Origin: an uncultured Oceanospirillaceae bacterium
Lineage (GTDB): Bacteria; Pseudomonadota; Gammaproteobacteria; Pseudomonadales; Balneatricaceae
Assembly: GCA_937136055.1 (NCBI GenBank)
Contig: CAKZOD010000028.1
Location: 17,548-81,547 of the forward strand
Direction of reading: 5' to 3'
Length of the DNA stretch: 64,000 bases
Both the position numbers and the translations under genes were made by a program. Of the stretch, positions 19,417 through 29,352 are shown in pieces. Under the pieces are notes generated by a model, which was not told the origin of the DNA, made no database searches, and saw only the letters and a program-made list of their open reading frames with translations. How positions within the stretch are numbered: the first letter of the stretch is position 1; each line of letters begins with the position of its first letter.

Positions 19417-19444
19417 ATACGCGCTTTTATAAGGGCGTATTTTA
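19417..19444 (+). terminator. terminator after slyD
   Basis: A 6-bp stem ATACGC (19417-19422) with GCGTAT (19435-19440) is followed by TTTTA. The loop can pair further, so it is a plausible intrinsic terminator. Confidence 0.7.
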
Positions 19445-19515
19445 CTTAAAATCAACAGCTTAAAACTTTGTTTTTAAGTTGGTTGATAATCAAAAGAAGT
19501 CATATAGCTAGCCTT

Positions 19516-20670
19516 ATGTTAAGCCCTAAGCAAATATATCAGCGCGATATCAAACAGCATCGTTATATTGACGATCCAGCACAACAAGGGGCACTTGAAG
19601 CTCTGGAAAAGCTCCACTGTGCAATAATTAACGAGCGAGATAATGCTAAAAGCCTCTATTTGTGGGGATCAGTTGGGCGTGGCAAAAGCTATTTGATGGA
19701 TTGCTTTTACGCATCACTACGCGATAGCGCTTCAATTGAACGCATGCATTACTATCGTTTTATGCAGCAGTTGCATCAACAGTTAACGGCTTTTCAAGGG
19801 CAAAAAGATCCCCTTAAACTCATTGCTAAAGCGTTAGTCGAACGGCACAAAATACTGTGCTTAGATGAGTTTTTTGTCTCTGATATTGCAGATGCGATGT
19901 TACTAGGTCGTTTACTCAAACACTTATTCGAGCAAGGTTTGATTATCGTCACAACTTCCAATGTAGAGCCAAATGCGTTGTATAAAGATGGCCTACAAAG
20001 AGATAGGTTTGTGCCTGCGATAAAAATGCTTGAGCAAAATTTGCATATTTTAGAAATGACAGGGCGATGTGATCACCGTCTTGCTAAAGCAACTCATCAT
20101 CATTTTTATAGCGTTGAAACACCGTGGTTTGATCAGGATAATTTACACCGTAGTGAGCTCTTTGAGAGGTTTGCAAACAGTGGCAAAGATGCAATTACCT
20201 ATCAAACTGAGCTTATAGTTGAGTCCAGAAAGATAAATTGCTTAGCTGTTAGTCATCAGCAATATTGCTTTAGTTTTGAGAAACTGTTTTGTGGACCGCG
20301 AAGCGCTAATGATTACATTGCCTTGGCAAACCTTGCGGATACGATTTATCTTGTTAATGTGCCGCAAATGGGGGGAGCATTGAAAAGCCGCAAAGTGGCG
20401 AGAGGCACTGAAGATACATACAATATCAATCAAAGAGTGGCTGACCGGCCGTTTACCTATGCTAAGGGTGATGATGAAGCACGTCGTTTTATCAGTTTCA
20501 TTGATGAAATGTATGACCAAAACAAGCGAGTGGTGATAAGTGCAAACGTGCCTTTAAATGCGCTTTATTTAGGGGGAGGGGTAGAATTTGAATTTGAGCG
20601 TACTTTTAGTCGTATTATTGAAATGCAATCAGATGGTTACCTTAAAGGGGATTTAAAAACCCGTGAATAG
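19516..20670 (+). CDS. zapE: cell division protein ZapE (AFG1-like ATPase)
   Basis: A P-loop ATPase that associates with the FtsZ ring late in division. I chose ATG 19516 (384 residues, close to E. coli ZapE) rather than TTG 19468, whose extra residues lack family resemblance. Visible motifs are Walker A LWGSVGRGKSYLMD near residue 50, Walker B LCLDEFFVSDIADAMLLG, the sensor stretch VTTSNVEPNALYKDGLQR, and the final LYLGGGVEFEFERTFSRI. No Shine-Dalgarno is obvious. Confidence 0.92.
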   Translation: MLSPKQIYQRDIKQHRYIDDPAQQGALEALEKLHCAIINERDNAKSLYLWGSVGRGKSYLMDCFYASLRDSASIERMHYYRFMQQLHQQLTAFQGQKDPLKLIAKALVERHKILCLDEFFVSDIADAMLLGRLLKHLFEQGLIIVTTSNVEPNALYKDGLQRDRFVPAIKMLEQNLHILEMTGRCDHRLAKATHHHFYSVETPWFDQDNLHRSELFERFANSGKDAITYQTELIVESRKINCLAVSHQQYCFSFEKLFCGPRSANDYIALANLADTIYLVNVPQMGGALKSRKVARGTEDTYNINQRVADRPFTYAKGDDEARRFISFIDEMYDQNKRVVISANVPLNALYLGGGVEFEFERTFSRIIEMQSDGYLKGDLKTRE

Positions 20671-20699
20671 AATGTTTTATTAGGTGATACAAAGTGCTG

Positions 20700-21209
20700 A
20701 TGTCATATGAAACTTCCCGCTTATCAGTCGATGAGATAACATCGGACTTAAGTGCAGCGCAGTTATCCCGCTTGTTAGCTGCAATTCCTCACATTTTAAC
20801 CGCTGATGTAGTTAAAAATTTACCGCCATATTTTCACGGTATCACCACTGAGGCTGAGGCACTGCTATGGTTTAAGCGGATGATGGAAGAAAGTCGTTTA
20901 TGGATGGTGACTGATTCAAAGCAAGGTCATCCCATCGGCTTCATATTTGCCTTCGTTGAGCATACAACAGCACATATCGGTTATTTATTAAAACAGTCAC
21001 ACTGGGGTAAGGGACTTGCAAGTGAACTTCTTAAGGCTTTTATAAACGAGGTTACTCACACGGGATGGCGAGTACTGATAGGTGGTGTTGATCGATCAAA
21101 CATCGCCTCTGCAAAACTGTTGTTAAAGTTAGGGTTTGTTGAGCGTATCGCTCAAAAAGACAGTGGGGTGGTGTTCTATGAATATTGGCTGGTTGAACCA
21201 ACTCAATAA
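20700..21209 (+). CDS. GNAT-family N-acetyltransferase
   Basis: A 169-residue GNAT protein of the RimJ/RimL type. The acetyl-CoA-binding motif A is at HWGKGLASELLKAFI, followed by NIASAKLLLKLGF. These are the usual features of proteins that acetylate protein N-termini or small amines; the substrate is unknown. The ATG at 20700 is preferred; a GTG two codons earlier is nearer to AGGTGAT and cannot be excluded. Confidence 0.85.
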   Translation: MSYETSRLSVDEITSDLSAAQLSRLLAAIPHILTADVVKNLPPYFHGITTEAEALLWFKRMMEESRLWMVTDSKQGHPIGFIFAFVEHTTAHIGYLLKQSHWGKGLASELLKAFINEVTHTGWRVLIGGVDRSNIASAKLLLKLGFVERIAQKDSGVVFYEYWLVEPTQ

Positions 21210-21283
21210 TCAAGCTAAGTACATCCAATCTTAGAGAAACATAATGGATTTGTGGACCTATTCGTTCATTTAAAAACGACAGG

Positions 21284-21505
21284 ATGTTCTCTCTTAAAAA
21301 GCCTAAAGATCACTTCTTCCTAGCAGAAACTATCTCTAAAACTTGGATGGTCACAAACAAAGATGATCAACCTGGCAAAGCTTGACTAGCGAAAGGTAAC
21401 ATGGAATTTGAGGCGAGTTCAAACGCGCTATGGACTCAAGGCGGCATTCAATACCTGTGCAAGGATGAAATTAAAACGCCTGATTATAAAAACGCCTTAT
21501 TATAA
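21284..21505 (+). pseudogene. possible broken gene, one frame split by TGA
   Basis: One reading frame runs from ATG 21284 (MFSLKKPKDHFFLAETISKT...) through an in-frame TGA at 21383 and resumes, with its own ATG at 21401 (MEFEASSNALWTQGG...), to TAA at 21503. Both halves look protein-like and lie in the same frame. This suggests a small gene with a nonsense mutation, two tiny genes, or chance. No family recognised. The remainder of 21210-21561 holds nothing else but a terminator hairpin. Confidence 0.35.
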
Positions 21506-21528
21506 GTATTAGTGGCTTATAACAAGGC
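21494..21528. terminator. bidirectional terminator hairpin
   Basis: A 13-bp stem with one mismatch (21494-21506 with 21516-21528) stands just before the 3' end of the minus-strand chemoreceptor gene and after the possible pseudogene, with TTT following on the + strand. Confidence 0.65.
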
Positions 21529-21561
21529 TTTCACAAATTAAAAGAAGGTCGAAAGTGTCGG

Positions 21562-23196
21562 TTAAGCGTGATCAGCCAAGCTAAATTTACTGACGTTACC
21601 TTCTAGCGTTTGAGATAACCCTCCTAGATTGCCCGTAATTTGAGAGACTTCAACGATCGAGCCTTGATTGTTTGTCGCCATCTCTTTAATTAACTGAACT
21701 TCATTATCTATCTGTGCACTGTCGTCTGCTTGTGATGCAACGGCGCCTGATAATAGATTAAGCTGCTCAACAGATGCTCTAGCGCCATCATTGAGTGCAT
21801 TGAGCGGTTCAACCATTTCACTGATTAAAACGATACCTGCCTCTAACTCCGCTCGCCCATGGCTGATGCGTTGCACTGAGATTTCAGTTTCTTGCTCCAT
21901 TGCATCAATCACCGCGTTTATCTCTGAAGTTGCCGTCTCTGTACGCGATGCTAAGTTGCGTACTTCATCTGCTACAACCGAAAACCCACGGCCTGTTTCG
22001 CCTGCACGTGCGGCCTCAATCGCGGCGTTTAAAGCAAGTAGATTTGTTTGTTCGGCGATTTCTCTAACGGTGGTTACTAAGTGGCGCACAGCAACAGAGC
22101 GCTCTTTTAAGGTATCAACGGATTGAGCTGAGCTTTCAATAGAGCTTGAGATAACGTCGAATTCTTTCGTGGCTTTAGCAATTAATTGTTGCCCAGTGGC
22201 TGCAAGCTCTTTGGCATTTTCGGCTTGCTCTCTTGCCTGTGAGGTGGTTGCAGCAGCTTGAGAGCTTTGTTCAGAGAAATGACCGACGGATTCTGCGATG
22301 CTGCTAACTGCTTGTAATTGTGTCCCCGCAACACTCGCCATTCGCTCGACAGAGTTGTCCAGTGACTGGCTAGAGTCTTGTACTTGCATCGCTGATCCAC
22401 AAATACTAGAAATTAAGGCGCTAAGTTCATGACTCATCATTGCAAAGGCTCTGCTGAGCTCACTCACTTCATCTTTACCGATAATTTCTTCTGAAAAACG
22501 TAAATCACCTTTACTCATGCGCTTTGCGATTACTACAGCTTCGCGAATAGGTTTAACAATGCTCCGACTAACAAACAGTGCTAGCAGAATACCTATAACA
22601 ACAGCAGCAATGGATAGGCCGGCAGTGAGTGTGATGGATTGTGCGCTATTGGCTTTGATTTGGTGAAAGCTGTTGAGAGTTGCTTGATTTTGCTCGCTGA
22701 TATAGCTTTGAATAGCGCCTAGTAATGCTTTAAGGGCTGGGTTCGTATTTTGATTAAACTCTGTTAAAGCACTTTCGGGATCCCACTCTACAAAGTCTAC
22801 CGTCTTTAAAAATGCCTTGGAGTAATCCGCGCGCAGCTTAACAATATTTGCCAGTTGCTGGTTAACCATTTCACCGTCTCGCATGGCCAAGTTGTTGAGA
22901 ATGGCATCAAGTTGCGCATTGTATTGATCGAGCTCTTTGTAGAGCAGTACGCGCTCTTCGCGGTTTTCATTATTTAAAATCAACAACAGTGTTATCGCCG
23001 ATGCCTGAGCTAGATGCTGTACATCAGCTGAAACCATACCTTGGGCTACATCGTGGGTAATGAGCTTTTCAGAGAAGCTGGAGCTTTGTTTAAGAGTAGT
23101 GATTGCAAGTACAGAAATAAAGATTAGCAATACCAGCAGAGTGACATAACTGACGGTCAAACGGGTACTAATTTTAAAACCTCTTAAAAACGACAT
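21562..23196 (-). CDS. methyl-accepting chemotaxis protein
   Basis: A 544-residue chemoreceptor: transmembrane helix about 15-33, a four-helix-bundle-type periplasmic ligand domain, a second helix about 190-212, HAMP, and the long cytoplasmic signalling coiled coil. The tip motif [20 protein letters not shown] and the flanking [18 protein letters not shown] are perfect matches to the family hairpin that binds CheA/CheW. No chemotaxis genes adjoin it, so the ligand is unknown. Confidence 0.93.
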   Translation of the reverse strand: MSFLRGFKISTRLTVSYVTLLVLLIFISVLAITTLKQSSSFSEKLITHDVAQGMVSADVQHLAQASAITLLLILNNENREERVLLYKELDQYNAQLDAILNNLAMRDGEMVNQQLANIVKLRADYSKAFLKTVDFVEWDPESALTEFNQNTNPALKALLGAIQSYISEQNQATLNSFHQIKANSAQSITLTAGLSIAAVVIGILLALFVSRSIVKPIREAVVIAKRMSKGDLRFSEEIIGKDEVSELSRAFAMMSHELSALISSICGSAMQVQDSSQSLDNSVERMASVAGTQLQAVSSIAESVGHFSEQSSQAAATTSQAREQAENAKELAATGQQLIAKATKEFDVISSSIESSAQSVDTLKERSVAVRHLVTTVREIAEQTNLLALNAAIEAARAGETGRGFSVVADEVRNLASRTETATSEINAVIDAMEQETEISVQRISHGRAELEAGIVLISEMVEPLNALNDGARASVEQLNLLSGAVASQADDSAQIDNEVQLIKEMATNNQGSIVEVSQITGNLGGLSQTLEGNVSKFSLADHA

Positions 23197-23580
23197 AGCT
23201 ATCTCCGATAGAACGATAAATGTCAGATGACAGCGTTTTGAGCACTATCACTGAATGGTAAATAGTATAACCCTAAATTGCGGTTTGACTTTGACAGGCA
23301 CAAACCTGTAACAATGGCGGGTATAGTAAATTACTTAAAAGTTGTCATAGAGATGCATTGAAAACTCTATGAATATAATCAGTTTAGCAGAATAAATACG
23401 AATTATATGAAAATATCTAAACGATTAGTTAGTTATTATACTAGCACCCATTATGACTGAGTTTAACTACATTTAAGTGACATAGGTTGTTATATTATAT
23501 TAAGTTTTTAGCAGGAGATCGGCTGTAGGTTAGTTTGTTTGAAGATCATATGAGGCGCTATAAAAAGCCTAATTGAATAA
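23197..23580. other. intergenic, chemoreceptor leader
   Basis: AT-rich spacer holding the promoter side of the minus-strand chemoreceptor gene and the downstream side of the ClbS-like gene, which is also on the minus strand. A 5-bp dyad ACAGG/CCTGT near 23296 is the only structure noticed. I see no gene. Confidence 0.45.
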
Positions 23581-24105
23581 TCATTGGATAAGCTGGGTAC
23601 GGATGAATTTTCTAACACGAGTACGCATGTTTTTCATCGGTGAGGCGCTGTTAAGTTGAATCATTCGCCCAAGGCTGTATTTTTTGTACCAAAGTTGTTG
23701 ATAGAGTTTACTGTCGCTAAGGGTATGAACGGCCTTGATAATATCGCCAGCGCGTTGATCAAACATAACCAATAAAACATCGTAATCATAGGTAGCGAAC
23801 TCACAGTGAAAATGATCTGCTAAATTGCCTAACTCATTCCATTGAAATCCAGCTTTAGGTAGCGTTATTTGTTCAGTGTTCCAGTGCTGCTTTTGCCATT
23901 CTAAGATGATGTCAAACCAGCCAATTAAGTAGGCGAGGGTATCGCACACACTGATCGTAGTGCCTTTAATATTGCCCTCAATCGCTCTCATTCGTGTGAA
24001 CTCTTTTGGTATACTCTGATAATCAATCAGTAACTTTTCGAATGTAAGTTCAATAGATTGAAGCAGTTGTACTTTGTTTTTTGCAATTTGTGATAGTGCT
24101 GCCAT
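23581..24105 (-). CDS. ClbS/DfsB-family four-helix bundle protein (DUF1706)
   Basis: A 174-residue DinB-like helical protein. The opening (KNKVQLLQSIELTFEKLL), the central TTISVCDTLAYLIGWFDIIL and FQWNELGNLADHFH resemble the DUF1706 family. ClbS, the named member, is a cyclopropane hydrolase that protects the producer from colibactin; most family members have unknown roles and there is no polyketide cluster here. It probably shares a transcript with rof and the EamA gene, all on the minus strand. Confidence 0.75.
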   Translation of the reverse strand: MAALSQIAKNKVQLLQSIELTFEKLLIDYQSIPKEFTRMRAIEGNIKGTTISVCDTLAYLIGWFDIILEWQKQHWNTEQITLPKAGFQWNELGNLADHFHCEFATYDYDVLLVMFDQRAGDIIKAVHTLSDSKLYQQLWYKKYSLGRMIQLNSASPMKNMRTRVRKFIRTQLIQ

Positions 24106-24120
24106 CCATCATTCCATTTG

Positions 24121-24179
24121 TATTGGTGTGGGTACTGCTACTGGACGCTAGCAGTAGCTACGCGCAAACTATTGGTGTG
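24121..24179. repeat. 10-bp direct repeats flanking a hairpin at the rof 3' end
   Basis: TATTGGTGTG occurs at 24121-24130 and 24170-24179. Between the copies lies an 8-bp hairpin (TACTGCTA 24133-24140 with TAGCAGTA 24149-24156). The right-hand copy covers the end of rof, so the left copy looks like a duplication of it. Confidence 0.7.
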
Positions 24180-24420
24180 TAAAAGTGATTTTACTAAAAT
24201 GTGGGTTGGTGTTTACGGCTTCAATAGCGGCTACTTGATCAAGTACGATTAATGCCGTTTGGTTTACTTGTTGAGTGACAAGGCACTCTTGATTTTCACT
24301 ATTGCGCTTAGTATCTAAAGCAATGGCGGTGATTGTGTCACCGCTCATTAATGTGATGATCAGCTTGAAATGATACATACACGCGATTTCAATGTAATCG
24401 TATTGCTCGCAGCTAATCAT
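24169..24420 (-). CDS. rof: Rho-binding antiterminator Rof
   Basis: An 83-residue Sm-like-fold protein. The opening ISCEQYDYIEIACMYHFKL parallels E. coli Rof (INCDDYDNLELACQHH), and the closing LDQVAAIEA parallels LDKITSF. Rof binds Rho and blocks its RNA loading, reducing transcription termination. It is followed by the ClbS-like gene on the same strand, and the upstream EamA gene ends 28 nt before it. Confidence 0.85.
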   Translation of the reverse strand: MISCEQYDYIEIACMYHFKLIITLMSGDTITAIALDTKRNSENQECLVTQQVNQTALIVLDQVAAIEAVNTNPHFSKITFTHQ

Positions 24421-24448
24421 TCTTTCTCTCGCAAGTTGTCATTAAATT

Positions 24449-25333
24449 TTATTTAGTCAGAAGGCTTTGGCTTTTGACTACAAAGATAACACCTAAAACT
24501 GTCATAAGAGAGCCAGCGATAGCCATTACTCCCAACTTCTCATCGAAAAGCAACCAGGTTTGAATAACCGCAGCTGGGGGCACAAGATAGAAATAGCTAG
24601 TCACTTTAGCGACTTCTCCTTCGCGGATCATATAGAGCAACAGTAAAATGGCGAACACTGATAAACCAAAGATTAACCACGCCATCGCAATATAGAGCTG
24701 TGTCGTGTAAATCACCGTTTGCTGCTCAATGCTAAAAGTAATCAAACCAACGACAATAATAGCACCAATGTATTGGTAGAAAGAGCCTGTCAGTAAGGGC
24801 ACATTACTGGCAAGTTGCTTTTGCATAATAGTTCCGGCAGAAATTGATAATAGCGCGATGATGCAAGCGACAATTCCTAAGGGACTCATTTGGCTGGCAT
24901 CAATGCTGGATTTCTCAAGGATAACTAAACTCACTCCAGCAAAACCTAACACTAAACCTATGATTTGAAACTTGTGCAGGCTTTGATTTAGAAATAAGCG
25001 TCCAAAAAGCGTTGTGATTATAGGTTGCAAGCCGACGATGATCGCTGAAATACCCGCCGGCACCCCCAGTTTAATGGCAAAAAAGACGCCCCCTAAATAG
25101 CCACCGTGGATTAAACTCCCCACGGCTATCTGCTGCCAGCTTTGCTTTTGATCTATCCACTTGGACCTATAGATTTTGATGAGTAGCCAAAAAATTACCA
25201 GCACTATACAAAAGCGCACAAAGAGCATGAAAAAGGGTTCAATGTAGGGCAGGCCATATTTAGCGCCTATAAAACCGGTACTCCACAACCAGACAAACAG
25301 CAATGGAATTGCTTGGGTGAGCTTAAAGGGCAT
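24449..25333 (-). CDS. EamA/DMT-family transporter
   Basis: A 294-residue membrane protein with ten hydrophobic helices in two EamA repeats (first starts PLLFVWLWSTGFIGAKYGLPY, second near residue 150). The start codon is three bases after the LysR gene stop, so the two form a transcription unit and the LysR protein likely regulates the transporter. Substrate unknown. Confidence 0.88.
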   Translation of the reverse strand: MPFKLTQAIPLLFVWLWSTGFIGAKYGLPYIEPFFMLFVRFCIVLVIFWLLIKIYRSKWIDQKQSWQQIAVGSLIHGGYLGGVFFAIKLGVPAGISAIIVGLQPIITTLFGRLFLNQSLHKFQIIGLVLGFAGVSLVILEKSSIDASQMSPLGIVACIIALLSISAGTIMQKQLASNVPLLTGSFYQYIGAIIVVGLITFSIEQQTVIYTTQLYIAMAWLIFGLSVFAILLLLYMIREGEVAKVTSYFYLVPPAAVIQTWLLFDEKLGVMAIAGSLMTVLGVIFVVKSQSLLTK

Positions 25334-25336
25334 TGT

Positions 25337-26269
25337 TTATCCTTTCGATAAGTTTCTGATCAATACAGCGTTAAATAACTCGATCAGCGGTTTGTTATTA
25401 GAGCTTTTACTCGAAAGGGATTTAAAAGTATTAATGTAACCGTACTTTTCAGCGAGTATGGGCTTTAGTTGATCATTGACGCCCCATTGGCTGACGAGTT
25501 GGCTGGGTAGAAAGCCTAAAAAGTGACCACTGAGTATTAATGACATTCGCGCTTCTTGGTGATGAGCTTGAGTAACAATATCCCAATCTTTCATAGCTTT
25601 ATAGGGTTCTTGTCCTGCACGTAAGCGAGGGGATTCTACAAACTTATAGTCTGCTAAATCAATACTTTTAATCTCTGAATGACTTTTAGTAAATAAAGGA
25701 TGAGCACGAGAACAGTAAAGCAGCATTTGCTCGTTAAACAAATCAACCGCGTGAAGAGGTGCAAAACTTTGAATCGGTACCGTTATGCCGATATCCGCCT
25801 GGCCCGCGTTGATAGCTGCAACAACCGCGTTTGATTCCATCACACTGACTTTTAAATTGACATTGGGAGCACTGGTTAAAAACTCATCTAAGGCACTCAC
25901 CACACAATAATTATCCATGCCTAAGGTGTGCTCAGCGCAGATAAGGTGTAAATCACCTTTTAGCAATTGATGAGAGTCATTAATGGTATGCCTAAACTTC
26001 TGCATAGCTGCCAGTAGTTCTAAGCTTGCATCATAAACGAGTTGACCTTGGCGCGTTAAATTAAAGCCTTTTCGACCGCGCTCGCACAAGCGCATATCTA
26101 ACCGCTTTTCTAAATCAGATAGATAGTTGGTGATTGTTGAGTTCGCCAAGTTAAGAGTTGTTTCAGCAGATGTAATCCCATTTGCTTCCACAACGGCCTT
26201 AAAAACCCTTAATAGTTTTATATCAATATCAGCAAGTTGCCCGCCAATAGCTACTTTTTTAAAGCCCAT
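25337..26269 (-). CDS. LysR-family transcriptional regulator
   Basis: A 310-residue LysR protein: winged HTH at about 15-75 (LRVFKAVVEANGITSAETTLNLANSTITNYLSDLE in two overlapping stretches) and a substrate-binding domain behind it (DIGITVPI). It is divergent from gabD and directly upstream of an EamA gene, so it could control either. The spacer at 26270-26522 is the likely operator region. gabDT regulators are often of the PdxR type; this one is not. Confidence 0.88.
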   Translation of the reverse strand: MGFKKVAIGGQLADIDIKLLRVFKAVVEANGITSAETTLNLANSTITNYLSDLEKRLDMRLCERGRKGFNLTRQGQLVYDASLELLAAMQKFRHTINDSHQLLKGDLHLICAEHTLGMDNYCVVSALDEFLTSAPNVNLKVSVMESNAVVAAINAGQADIGITVPIQSFAPLHAVDLFNEQMLLYCSRAHPLFTKSHSEIKSIDLADYKFVESPRLRAGQEPYKAMKDWDIVTQAHHQEARMSLILSGHFLGFLPSQLVSQWGVNDQLKPILAEKYGYINTFKSLSSKSSNNKPLIELFNAVLIRNLSKG

Positions 26270-26522
26270 TTATTAAGCCTGTTTTATGAGAAAGAGATTG
26301 AATAGCGCACTTTAATGTCACTGATTTAACGAGTACTTTTAAATACAACAAGATATTCGTACGTTACATTTGTATATCCAATTATATAGCTCTTAATAGC
26401 ATTATATAAACAAAAACATTCTTCGATTATAAATGACTTTTGCTATGCACTTATAAATCTATATCAACACTTTAGCTGTGCATCATGATCTATAGCTCAC
26501 GCTATTTTGTTTTGGAGATACC

Positions 26523-27998
26523 ATGGAATCACAACTTCTTTCACAGTTATCAAACGCAAGCCTTTTACAATGCAGTGCATTTATCGATGGGCAGTGGTGC
26601 GATAGCGCTCAAGGTAAAACCTTTAGTGTGCTTAATCCTGCGACTGAACAAGTGATCGCGCAAGTCGCTAATTTAGGCGCTAGTGACACAGAACAAGCAA
26701 TCAAAGCGGCTAAACTTGCGCAAGTGAGTTGGCGTCAAAAAAGCGCAAAGGATCGTGCACATGTTTTAGAGTATTGGTATGACTTAGTCATCGAAAATAC
26801 AGATGATCTAGCGCTTATCATGAGTACAGAAAACGGTAAATCATTACAAGAATCAATGGGTGAAGTGGCTTACAGTGCCTCATTTATCAAGTGGTTTGCT
26901 GAAGAAGCAAAGCGCGTTTATGGAGATGTTGTGCCATTAGCACAAACGGATAAGCGCGGCATAATCATCAAGCAGCCAGTGGGTGTGGTAGCGGCGATTA
27001 CCCCTTGGAATTTCCCCAGTGCAATGATTACACGCAAAGTAGCGCCCGCATTAGCTGTTGGTTGTGCTGTAGTGTTAAAACCCGCCGCTGAAACGCCTTT
27101 ATCGGCATTAGCACTTGCTTATTTAGCACAGCAAGCGGGCTTGCCAGCAGGGCTTTTTAACGTTGTCACCGGTGATGATGCCAACGCTATTGGTGGTGTT
27201 TTAACCTCACACCCTGATGTTAAAAAGCTGACGTTCACAGGTTCTACACCTGTCGGTAAATTACTGATGAATCAGTGCTCTGCAACAGTCAAGCGCACAT
27301 CAATGGAATTGGGTGGCAATGCTCCTCTAATTATTTTTGATGATGCTGATTTAGACTTAGTGGTACCGGGGATCGTCAACGCTAAATTTCGTAACAGTGG
27401 GCAAACTTGTATTAGTGCGAACCGCATTTTGGTGCAAGAGGGTATATACACGCAATTTATTGAACGTCTGCAACGCACAGTCAGCGCGTTTAAATTTGGT
27501 GTATTTTCTGATCAAGATACAACACATGGGCCAATGATCACAAAGCAAGCTAAAACAAATTTACACGCGAAAGTGAAAAAGGCAGTGGCGCAAGGTGCAA
27601 CATTGCTATGTGGCGGGCAGTTAAGTGATGATCCTGGATATTTTTATCCTGCGACAGTATTAACTGATTTAACGAGTGATATGGATATTTTCAAAGAGGA
27701 AATTTTTGGCCCTGTGGCAGCTGTTTATCAGTTTAGTGATCAAACTCAAGCAGTTGCTATGGCAAATGATACAGAGTTTGGCTTAGCCGCTTATTTTTAT
27801 ACTGAAAACATGCGTCGCAGCTGGCAAGTATCAGAGGCGTTAGAGTACGGCATGGTGGGTGTTAATGAGACAGCCATCGGTGCTGAAATGATTCCTTTTG
27901 GTGGAGTGAAGGAGTCGGGGCAAGGCCGTGAAGGTTCAAAATATGGCTTAGATGATTACCTTGAAATCAAATATGTATGCCATGGAAATATCTCTTGA
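26523..27998 (+). CDS. gabD: succinate-semialdehyde dehydrogenase (NADP+)
   Basis: A 491-residue aldehyde dehydrogenase oxidising succinate semialdehyde to succinate in GABA degradation. Catalytic features are ITPWNFPSAMITRKVAPAL, FTGSTPVGK, the general base Glu in MELGGNAPLIIFDDAD, and the nucleophile Cys in NSGQTCISANR. GabT follows 58 bp downstream. The protein starts at an ATG with TTGGAG upstream, and its C-terminal codons overlap a hairpin. Confidence 0.93.
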   Translation: MESQLLSQLSNASLLQCSAFIDGQWCDSAQGKTFSVLNPATEQVIAQVANLGASDTEQAIKAAKLAQVSWRQKSAKDRAHVLEYWYDLVIENTDDLALIMSTENGKSLQESMGEVAYSASFIKWFAEEAKRVYGDVVPLAQTDKRGIIIKQPVGVVAAITPWNFPSAMITRKVAPALAVGCAVVLKPAAETPLSALALAYLAQQAGLPAGLFNVVTGDDANAIGGVLTSHPDVKKLTFTGSTPVGKLLMNQCSATVKRTSMELGGNAPLIIFDDADLDLVVPGIVNAKFRNSGQTCISANRILVQEGIYTQFIERLQRTVSAFKFGVFSDQDTTHGPMITKQAKTNLHAKVKKAVAQGATLLCGGQLSDDPGYFYPATVLTDLTSDMDIFKEEIFGPVAAVYQFSDQTQAVAMANDTEFGLAAYFYTENMRRSWQVSEALEYGMVGVNETAIGAEMIPFGGVKESGQGREGSKYGLDDYLEIKYVCHGNIS

Positions 27999-28011
27999 AA
28001 TAAAGAGATAT
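27988..28011 (+). promoter_or_regulatory. hairpin between gabD and gabT
   Basis: A perfect 9-bp stem (ATATCTCTT 27988-27996 with AAGAGATAT 28003-28011) encloses the gabD stop codon. No U-tract follows, so an RNA-processing or stability role is more likely than termination. Confidence 0.55.
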
Positions 28012-28056
28012 CAAAAGATTAAAACAAGCAAAATCATAATATTAGGAAAGAAAGAT

Positions 28057-29334
28057 ATGAATAATTCTCAACTACAAGCACGCAAGACTAACGTTATCGC
28101 GCGTGGCCAAGGCAATATGTATCCGGTCTATGTCGAGCGTGCATCTGGTTCAGAAATGTGGGATGTGGAAGGTAATCGCTTCATCGATTTAGGCGCGGGT
28201 ATTGCAGTATGTAACACCGGACATTCACACCCTAAAGTGGTTGCTGCTGCAAAAGATCAAATTGATAATTTTAGCCACACTTGCGTAATGGTAAACCCTT
28301 ACGAAGTGGCTGTTGAACTGGCCGAAAAGCTAGTTGAAATTGCACCGGGTGATAGTGAGAAAAAAGCAATTTACGTATCAACGGGCGCTGAAGCGGTTGA
28401 AAACTGCATCAAGATCGCTAGAGCTTACACAGGTCGTCGTGGTGTTATTGCATTTAATGGAGCATTTCACGGTAGAACAAATTTAACGATGGGTTTAACG
28501 GGTAAAATCACTCCTTACAAAAACTTATTCGGTCCATTTCCTGCAGAAATTTTCCATGTGCCTTTCCCTAATGCAGTACATGATGTAACGGTTGAGCAAT
28601 CTCTAAAAGCACTTGAGAACATGTTTAAAGTGGATATCGCACCGAGTGATGTGGCAGCAATTATTGTTGAACCCGTGCAAGGTGAAGGTGGTTTCTACGC
28701 AGCTCCAGCTCAATTGCTACAAGCATTGCGCAAGCTTTGTGATGAGCATGGCATTGTACTAGTGGTTGATGAGATCCAAACAGGGTTTGGACGCACAGGT
28801 AAAATGTTTAGTGTTGAGCATTCAAATGTTGAACCTGATTTGATGACAATGGCAAAAGGTATCGCTGGTGGTTTCCCATTAGCGGCGGTTGTTGGTAAAA
28901 GTGAAATCATGGATGCGCCTTTACCAGGTGGTTTAGGAGGCACTTATGCAGGCTCACCGGTATCTTGTGCTGCTGCATTAGCTGTACTTGAAGTAATGGA
29001 AGAAGAAAACTTAGTTGAGCGCGCCGCTCAAATTGGTGAATTATTTAACCAGCGTTTAAGTGGCTTGCGTGAAGCGCACCCACAATTGATTAGTGATGTG
29101 CGTAATCAAGGTTCAATGATTGCACTTGAGCTAATGATTGATGGCGATCCAGAAAACGCCAACACAGAGCTAACGCAACGTATTATTGGTGCAGCAGTAG
29201 AACATGGTTTAGTGTTGCTATCTTGCGGTTTTTACGCCAACGTTATCCGCTTCTTGCCAGCTTTGACAATGACAGATGCGCTAGCCAATGAAAGTCTAGA
29301 TCGCTTTGAAGCGCTGTTTAATAGCGTTGCTTAA
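28057..29334 (+). CDS. gabT: 4-aminobutyrate aminotransferase
   Basis: A 425-residue class III PLP aminotransferase transferring the amino group of GABA to 2-oxoglutarate; its product is the GabD substrate. The PLP lysine lies in TMAKGIAGGFPLAAV, with the VDEIQTGFGRTGKMF and STGAEAVENCIKIARAYTGR motifs present. I chose ATG 28057, preceded by AGGAAAG; the longer open frame back to 27952 reads through gabD. The size equals that of E. coli GabT. Confidence 0.93.
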   Translation: MNNSQLQARKTNVIARGQGNMYPVYVERASGSEMWDVEGNRFIDLGAGIAVCNTGHSHPKVVAAAKDQIDNFSHTCVMVNPYEVAVELAEKLVEIAPGDSEKKAIYVSTGAEAVENCIKIARAYTGRRGVIAFNGAFHGRTNLTMGLTGKITPYKNLFGPFPAEIFHVPFPNAVHDVTVEQSLKALENMFKVDIAPSDVAAIIVEPVQGEGGFYAAPAQLLQALRKLCDEHGIVLVVDEIQTGFGRTGKMFSVEHSNVEPDLMTMAKGIAGGFPLAAVVGKSEIMDAPLPGGLGGTYAGSPVSCAAALAVLEVMEEENLVERAAQIGELFNQRLSGLREAHPQLISDVRNQGSMIALELMIDGDPENANTELTQRIIGAAVEHGLVLLSCGFYANVIRFLPALTMTDALANESLDRFEALFNSVA

Positions 29335-29352
29335 GGCGGTTTTTTAATACCT

